Assembly: GCA_023898785.1 (NCBI GenBank)
Contig: CP060239.1
Coordinates: 124,001 to 188,000 of the forward strand
DNA length: 64,000 nucleotides
Reading direction: 5' to 3'
Source: Rhodospirillales bacterium
GTDB taxonomy: Bacteria; Pseudomonadota; Alphaproteobacteria; Micavibrionales; Micavibrionaceae
In this document: positions 59,549-64,000 of the stretch, piece by piece
How the letters are laid out: each line of letters starts with the position of its first letter
Numbering within the stretch: position 1 is the stretch's first letter
Notes under the pieces: generated by a model
Told to the model about the DNA's origin: nothing
What the model saw: only the letters and a program-made list of their open reading frames with translations
The model's database searches: none
Position numbers and translations under genes: made by a program

Positions 59549-60550
59549 ATGAAAGCTCCTAAACGTGTTGTGGTGACCGGTAGTGCCGGTCAAATTGGGT
59601 ATGCATTGTTGTTTCGTATTGCCTCGGGGGCGATGCTTGGCGATGACCAGCCGGTGATTTTGCATCTGCTTGAAATTCCACCGGCGATGGGCGCCGTGCA
59701 AGGCGTGGTGATGGAGCTGAATGATTGCGCATTTCCGCTTTTGCAGGGCATTGTGGCGACGGATCAACTCGACGTGGCGTTCAAAGATGTAGATTATGCG
59801 CTTCTGGTCGGGTCGATGCCGCGCAAAGAGGGGATGGAGCGCAGTGATTTGCTCACCGCCAATGGCGGGATTTTCGGGCCGCAGGGCAAGGCGTTGAATG
59901 ATTATGCCAGCCGCGATGTAAAAGTTTTGGTGGTTGGGAATCCGGCGAATACGAACTGTCTGATTGCGAAAGAAAATGCGCCTGATTTGCCGGCGGAATC
60001 TTTCAGCGCGATGGTGCGGCTCGATCATAACCGGGCGATTTCGCAGCTCGCGGAAAAGACGGGTGCGCATTCGACAGACATTAAAAAAATGACGATCTGG
60101 GGTAATCACAGTTCGACGCAATATCCTGATCTGCATCATGTGAGCGTGAAGAGTGAAGCCGCGATGTCGAAGGTTGATCAAGCCTGGTATGAGAGCGATT
60201 TTATTCCGACGGTGCAGCAGCGCGGGGCGGCGATTATCAAGGCGCGAGGGGCGTCTTCTGCGGCGAGCGCGGCGAGCGCGGCGATTGATCACATGCGCAA
60301 TTGGGCGCTGGGCACGCCGCAAGGAGACTGGGTGTCCATGGCGGTGCCTTCGGATGGATCATATGGCATTGAGGAAGGCGTGATTTACGGTTATCCGTGT
60401 ACATGTCCGGGCGATGGAACATACAAAATCGTGCAAGGGTTGGAGATTAATGCGTTTTCACGCGCGCGCATGGATGCCACGGATGCAGAGCTGCGTGAAG
60501 AGAGAAAGGCTGTTGAGGCTTTGCTCGGTAGCCAGAGTAAAGCGGCGTAA
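59549..60550 (+). CDS. mdh: Malate dehydrogenase (cytosolic-type)
   Basis: A protein of 333 residues with NAD-binding motif VTGSAGQIGYALLF (9-22) and substrate-binding Arg residues in GSMPRKEGMERSDLL. GNPANTNCLIA and catalytic His187 (IWGNHSSTQYPD) complete it. It oxidises L-malate to oxaloacetate in the TCA cycle. The sequence type is that of cytosolic-type enzymes (actinobacterial, Thermus, eukaryotic cytosol), not the LDH-like MDH that many alphaproteobacteria carry near sucCD. It has its own terminator. Confidence 0.95.
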   Translation: MKAPKRVVVTGSAGQIGYALLFRIASGAMLGDDQPVILHLLEIPPAMGAVQGVVMELNDCAFPLLQGIVATDQLDVAFKDVDYALLVGSMPRKEGMERSDLLTANGGIFGPQGKALNDYASRDVKVLVVGNPANTNCLIAKENAPDLPAESFSAMVRLDHNRAISQLAEKTGAHSTDIKKMTIWGNHSSTQYPDLHHVSVKSEAAMSKVDQAWYESDFIPTVQQRGAAIIKARGASSAASAASAAIDHMRNWALGTPQGDWVSMAVPSDGSYGIEEGVIYGYPCTCPGDGTYKIVQGLEINAFSRARMDATDAELREERKAVEALLGSQSKAA

Positions 60551-60576
60551 GATCGTTTCAGTTTTGCTAAAGCAGG

Positions 60577-60615
60577 CGTCGGCTGTGCATTTATGCAGGC
60601 CGGCGTTTTGTTTTT
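60577..60615 (+). terminator. Rho-independent terminator after mdh
   Basis: CGTCGGC (60577-60583) pairs with the GCCGGCG-like segment ending at 60605, extended by TGCAT/ATGCA inside, followed by TTTTGTTTTT. Confidence 0.7.
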
Positions 60616-60682
60616 ATACGATACGGATTGTATTGATTTAAATAAGTTTAGCCTGAATTCGAGGTAAATCGTTTGCCAGATT

Positions 60683-62023
60683 TTAGGTTTTAGTGATGGT
60701 CGGCGGTGCGATGGCGACTTGCTGCGGCGGTTCTGGATTTTGATTTAAATTTTCGGCCATTTCACGCGTGATGTTGGAAAGTGCCTCTTTAATATCCTTA
60801 CTTTTTAGTCCTTCCCATTCGTTTTTGAATTCTTTTTCAAGGTTTTTCTGGACTTTGTCTATGGTTTTGGAGCCTTTGGTTGCATTATTAATGCGCCACA
60901 TTAAGCGTTTGGCGGCTAGTTCAGTTTGTGCGTCAAGGTCAAAAATACGATTGCCATCAATATGACCTTCCTTTATGTGCCATTCGAGTGTGTTGCCAGT
61001 GTACTGGTACATACCAAGAGCAGAAGAGGGAAGTTTGTATTTGCCATCTGCCCCGCGGATATTATGCTCTTTGTAATAAGCGCGTTGCTCATCTTTGTAT
61101 TTATCTTGCCAGGCAATTACCTGGTTGATGGTTGATTCTGAGAATTTTTTGCGTTCTACTGCCCGGCTTGGATCAAATGTTTGTTTTCCGTCTTTGTCGA
61201 GGAGGATGCCAACATACAAGCCGCCTCGCGTTGTGTCTCCCGGATGCAACCCGGTGCCGCCTGTGTAATCGTTAACGACATCGAGATTGCCTTTTGATTC
61301 TTTGGACAGGATCAAATCAAAGAGTTTGCTGATTTGCGGTTCGATCGCTTTGATGGCTTCTTTGTCGCCGATATATTTGCTGACAAAATCTTCTGGTGCA
61401 AGCTGGCGGTCCGGGTGGTTCTTGTCTTCGATGACTTCTTTGAGAGCTTCTTTTTTACGTTTCAAGGCTTCTTTTTGCGTGTCGGCGATTTTGGAAGGAG
61501 AACCGGACTGGTTGTCGGCGAGAATGTCGTTGATGTCTTTGTGTTTTGGCTCTGGTGGATAGATTGCGTCTATCATGTAGGGAGCCATTTCGTCACCAGA
61601 TAAAAGCAGGGCAATGACATGCATGAGTTTTGAAAAGGCTTCACCAAAATCTAATTGACCGTCGGAGTGTTTGGCGCGTCCGGTGATTTTTCCATCTTTA
61701 TCTTTGATCCACCGGTAGCCGCTAGATATTTCCGGGTCGGTGAGTTCGCGCAGCGGTGGCTCTTCGTATTTTTTCTTTTTCTTTTGTTCTTCTGCGGGCT
61801 TTTTTGTGACTTCTTCAAATTTCGGTTTGATCTTGTCATCTGCGTTTCCAGCATTTGCGGTCGGCGCATCGTTCTTGGAAGTGTTTGTATCCGGCTGCGT
61901 TTTGCCGTTATCTGCGGCTTTGAATTTGGGCGTAAGTGTTTTATCGTTGCTTTCTTGTGGCGCCACGCTCTTTTTTTCACTGTCGGGAGATGTCGCTGAA
62001 TCTGTTATATCAGCCATGGTCAC
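60683..62023 (-). CDS. Large protein with lysozyme-like C-terminal domain
   Basis: A protein of 446 residues. The first 100 are low-complexity and charged, with no signal peptide. The C-terminal part has lysozyme-superfamily features: a candidate catalytic Glu242 in SKESKGNLDVV, NDYTGGTGL after it, and SSALGMYQYTGNTLEWHI (333-350), which resembles the AxGxYQ segment of phage-type muramidases and transglycosylases. It may cut peptidoglycan, perhaps delivered by a dedicated route since no Sec signal is seen. It lies 113 nt downstream of the 618-residue protein on the same strand. ATG 62017 is an alternative start. Confidence 0.55.
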   Translation of the reverse strand: MTMADITDSATSPDSEKKSVAPQESNDKTLTPKFKAADNGKTQPDTNTSKNDAPTANAGNADDKIKPKFEEVTKKPAEEQKKKKKYEEPPLRELTDPEISSGYRWIKDKDGKITGRAKHSDGQLDFGEAFSKLMHVIALLLSGDEMAPYMIDAIYPPEPKHKDINDILADNQSGSPSKIADTQKEALKRKKEALKEVIEDKNHPDRQLAPEDFVSKYIGDKEAIKAIEPQISKLFDLILSKESKGNLDVVNDYTGGTGLHPGDTTRGGLYVGILLDKDGKQTFDPSRAVERKKFSESTINQVIAWQDKYKDEQRAYYKEHNIRGADGKYKLPSSALGMYQYTGNTLEWHIKEGHIDGNRIFDLDAQTELAAKRLMWRINNATKGSKTIDKVQKNLEKEFKNEWEGLKSKDIKEALSNITREMAENLNQNPEPPQQVAIAPPTITKT

Positions 62024-62136
62024 ACCCTCTTTTTTACTGCCGTTTTATTTTTTGTTCTTTTTCGTTTCCCCTATTATGGGCAAAAAGGGTTAATTTTTGG
62101 TTAATATTGTATGGTAACGGCAGGGTGACGGTCGTT

Positions 62137-63993
62137 TTAGCTCATCATGCCGGGGCTGGAGCTTCCGGTATTTGCTGTTGGCGAGAATGCATCCATGTCG
62201 ATATTCAGATCATTATTAGCCGAGGGATCTTCCTGTTCGGTTAGCATGTGCTTGTTTTCAGCAAATTGTTTGTCGAATTCCGAGTCTGATTTGAGGTTTG
62301 TGTCTGCTGCCGGAGCGGGGGGGTGCGTATTTGTTGCCGCCGGTTTTTCTATCGGTACATATTGGTCTGCTGCTGATTGGTACTGATTTGGGTTGAAAGG
62401 CTCTTCGATTGCGAGACCTTCTTGTTCTACAGCCTTTTCTGCAAGGGCTTGTTCTTTTTCGCTTAATGGTCTCGCAGCGTCGGTAACGTCGTTTGAGGTT
62501 GTCTGTGTGTTGCCTAGAGAGCGTTGTTCTGCGGCATAAGAGCGGGCGCGGTCTATAACTTTTTGTTCTTGTGCCATCGTTTCCGGGTGAGGAGCATCAA
62601 GAGTCAGGTTGCCGTTTTCGTCCTGGTTGCTTGACAGAGATTCATCAATTTGATCCTGAATTTCAAGGTAACGGTCAAAGGCAGCGTCTGATGTTGCTTC
62701 ATCAGTGTTTTTGTCAGCTATGATGTTTTCTAAAGCTGATAACTCATTTTGTAAAAATGTAAGCTGGTTTGCCAGATCGTATTGGCTGGCATATTGATCA
62801 TACAGGCCATCGGTCAGTTCCACGTACATGGTTTGTAGGGTTTCATCCTGATTGTATAATGCAACAGATTTTACCGCATATGCGGCGCCTTCCAGGTCTT
62901 GGTTAGCAAACATCTGACCTAATTGACGGTCTATGTCTATGTATGCCTGGTCTTTGTATTCGGGGTCGAGATCATCAATGTAAACATTATTACCGTCATC
63001 ATCTTTGACGTAATATACGCCGGGATTTTCTATTTCTTCATAAACGAGACGGGCTTCACCCAAGGCCAGGACAGCTACGAAGTCCTTTCTGAAGCTTTGA
63101 ACGCCTTCCATGATTTTGCGCTGTTCGTCGGGTAGTTTTGCAATTCGCTCGGTTATGCCTTGTTCTTGAGCGTAAAGAGCGGCAACAGAGTTGTTTTTAT
63201 ATTGATTATAAGTTTGTGCAAAAGCCGGGTCGTTTGCGGCATATTCGTCCATTCTTTGGATCATTGCTTCAGCTTGTGCGCGCGCTTGTGCGGCAGATAA
63301 TTCGGGATTTTGTTGTCGTAATTGTTGTGCCAAAGACTCCGCGAATTTTGCATCAATCATATCATGGAGCTGTTCATCTGTGTATTTATCGAACTCAGGG
63401 TTTTCACGCATTTTATCAAAGAGTTCCTCATGAAGCTGCGCTCTGATTTTGGCTTGTTCCGCAACATCATCGGTTGCAAGAATGCTTGCTGCTGCGGCAT
63501 CGAACATGTTTTGATTTTGATTGAAGAATTCTTCGATTTCGGGTGGAAACAATATGCCGCCTATTAATGTGTCTCTCAGGCGTTGTTCGCGTTCTTTCCG
63601 GGCATCTTGGTCTAATGCGGCGTAGGTGGATGATTGTGCGGTTACAAAAGAGCCGCCTGCGCCTTGCAGCGCTAAATTCTGGAGTATGAATTGCACAGCC
63701 GGACCATCGGTGCCGAAGAGGGCTTCGAATTGCGGGCTTTGTACATTCGTTTCTATATCGGCTATATCTGCGATGAGTTCGCGTACGACTTCCGGCGGCG
63801 CTTTTTCCAACGCTGCTTGTGCACGATCTAACTGATTGGCAGAGAATTTGTCAGGTGAAATTGTATTTAGTGTGGTTGTTTGCTGGAGGATGTCGCGGGT
63901 GTTTTGCGGGGATGCAAAAGCCATCGTGTTTGCAGGCGCATTCTCCGGCAAAATTTGTGGTTTTTTATCTTCTATGTAACTTAGTAGCGACAC
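62137..63993 (-). CDS. Large alpha-helical protein of unknown function
   Basis: A protein of 618 residues rich in Gln, Glu, Asp and Ala, with long coiled-coil-like stretches (LAQQLRQQNPELSAAQARAQAEAMIQRM, LTFLQNELSALENIIADKN). There is no signal peptide or membrane helix. An N-terminal region ENAPANTMAFASPQNTRDIL precedes the helices. Not recognised. The composition suggests a structural or secreted effector-like protein. It precedes the lysozyme-like protein with the same orientation, so they may be functionally linked. Confidence 0.55.
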   Translation of the reverse strand: MSLLSYIEDKKPQILPENAPANTMAFASPQNTRDILQQTTTLNTISPDKFSANQLDRAQAALEKAPPEVVRELIADIADIETNVQSPQFEALFGTDGPAVQFILQNLALQGAGGSFVTAQSSTYAALDQDARKEREQRLRDTLIGGILFPPEIEEFFNQNQNMFDAAAASILATDDVAEQAKIRAQLHEELFDKMRENPEFDKYTDEQLHDMIDAKFAESLAQQLRQQNPELSAAQARAQAEAMIQRMDEYAANDPAFAQTYNQYKNNSVAALYAQEQGITERIAKLPDEQRKIMEGVQSFRKDFVAVLALGEARLVYEEIENPGVYYVKDDDGNNVYIDDLDPEYKDQAYIDIDRQLGQMFANQDLEGAAYAVKSVALYNQDETLQTMYVELTDGLYDQYASQYDLANQLTFLQNELSALENIIADKNTDEATSDAAFDRYLEIQDQIDESLSSNQDENGNLTLDAPHPETMAQEQKVIDRARSYAAEQRSLGNTQTTSNDVTDAARPLSEKEQALAEKAVEQEGLAIEEPFNPNQYQSAADQYVPIEKPAATNTHPPAPAADTNLKSDSEFDKQFAENKHMLTEQEDPSANNDLNIDMDAFSPTANTGSSSPGMMS

Positions 63994-64000
63994 TTAGTCC

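Overview
The window looks like a chromosomal segment of an alphaproteobacterium of moderate GC. The evidence is a complete Tad/Flp pilus locus with Caulobacter-style cpa genes, a CpdR-type receiver, a CckA-like hybrid kinase, a DUF2336 protein, and a core block of dgt, SPOR protein, nagZ, scpA, scpB and tatABC. The order cannot be fixed from sequence alone. A Micavibrio-like or Rhodospirillales-like lineage is a guess.

Layout. 1-13950 is the Tad pilus locus. It holds two TadE-like pseudopilins (the first cut by the window edge), a TadG-like VWA protein, two Flp pilins, prepilin peptidase, cpaBCDEF, tadB and tadC. Convergent to these are a TadD-like TPR lipoprotein and a stand-alone secretin-N-terminal-domain protein. 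A perfect TTAA-N7-TTAA (CtrA-type) box lies upstream of the main pilin, and a 126-nt inverted repeat separates tadB from tadC. 14227-21419 holds four large unrecognised proteins and the first copy of an IS3-family element. 21567-25432 carries cpdR, a GT4 glycosyltransferase, a secreted propeller-like protein and rluD. 25433-25952 has no large gene but holds a palindrome, hairpins, a 42-codon ORF, three short direct repeats and a terminator. It precedes a 1128-residue RTX/C-type-lectin secreted protein. A YjbH-like envelope protein and a two-component pair (hybrid kinase plus CheY-like receiver) follow.

34326-36508 is an IS5-family element split by a second copy of the same IS3-family element. 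Next come glpD-glpK, a PEP-CTERM-like exported protein, a FecR-domain secreted protein, bdhA, a cyclic-nucleotide-binding protein and tRNA-Phe. 45343-57733 is mostly housekeeping: two lipoproteins, xthA, erpA, dgt, SPOR protein, nagZ, scpAB, tatABC and zapE. Three apparently foreign genes interrupt it: a methyltransferase-like gene, a small membrane protein bracketed by two scpA 3' ends, and a GNAT enzyme between tatA and tatB whose natural start appears to be ATA. The right end has a small AT-rich gene, a DUF2336 protein, malate dehydrogenase, and two large uncharacterised proteins, one with lysozyme-like motifs.

Themes. Much of the window concerns the cell surface and its control: adhesive pili, large secreted proteins, a YjbH-like protein, PEP-CTERM-like sorting, and CtrA-pathway components. 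A near-identical AT palindrome (TTAC-R-TAAAATTTTA-Y-GTAA) lies upstream of the RTX and FecR-domain genes, and a weaker form lies upstream of the PEP-CTERM-like gene. This suggests one shared regulator. Four copies of a palindromic repeat (CGTCATTGCGAG...CTCGCAATGACG, one of them a half copy) sit in intergenic gaps.
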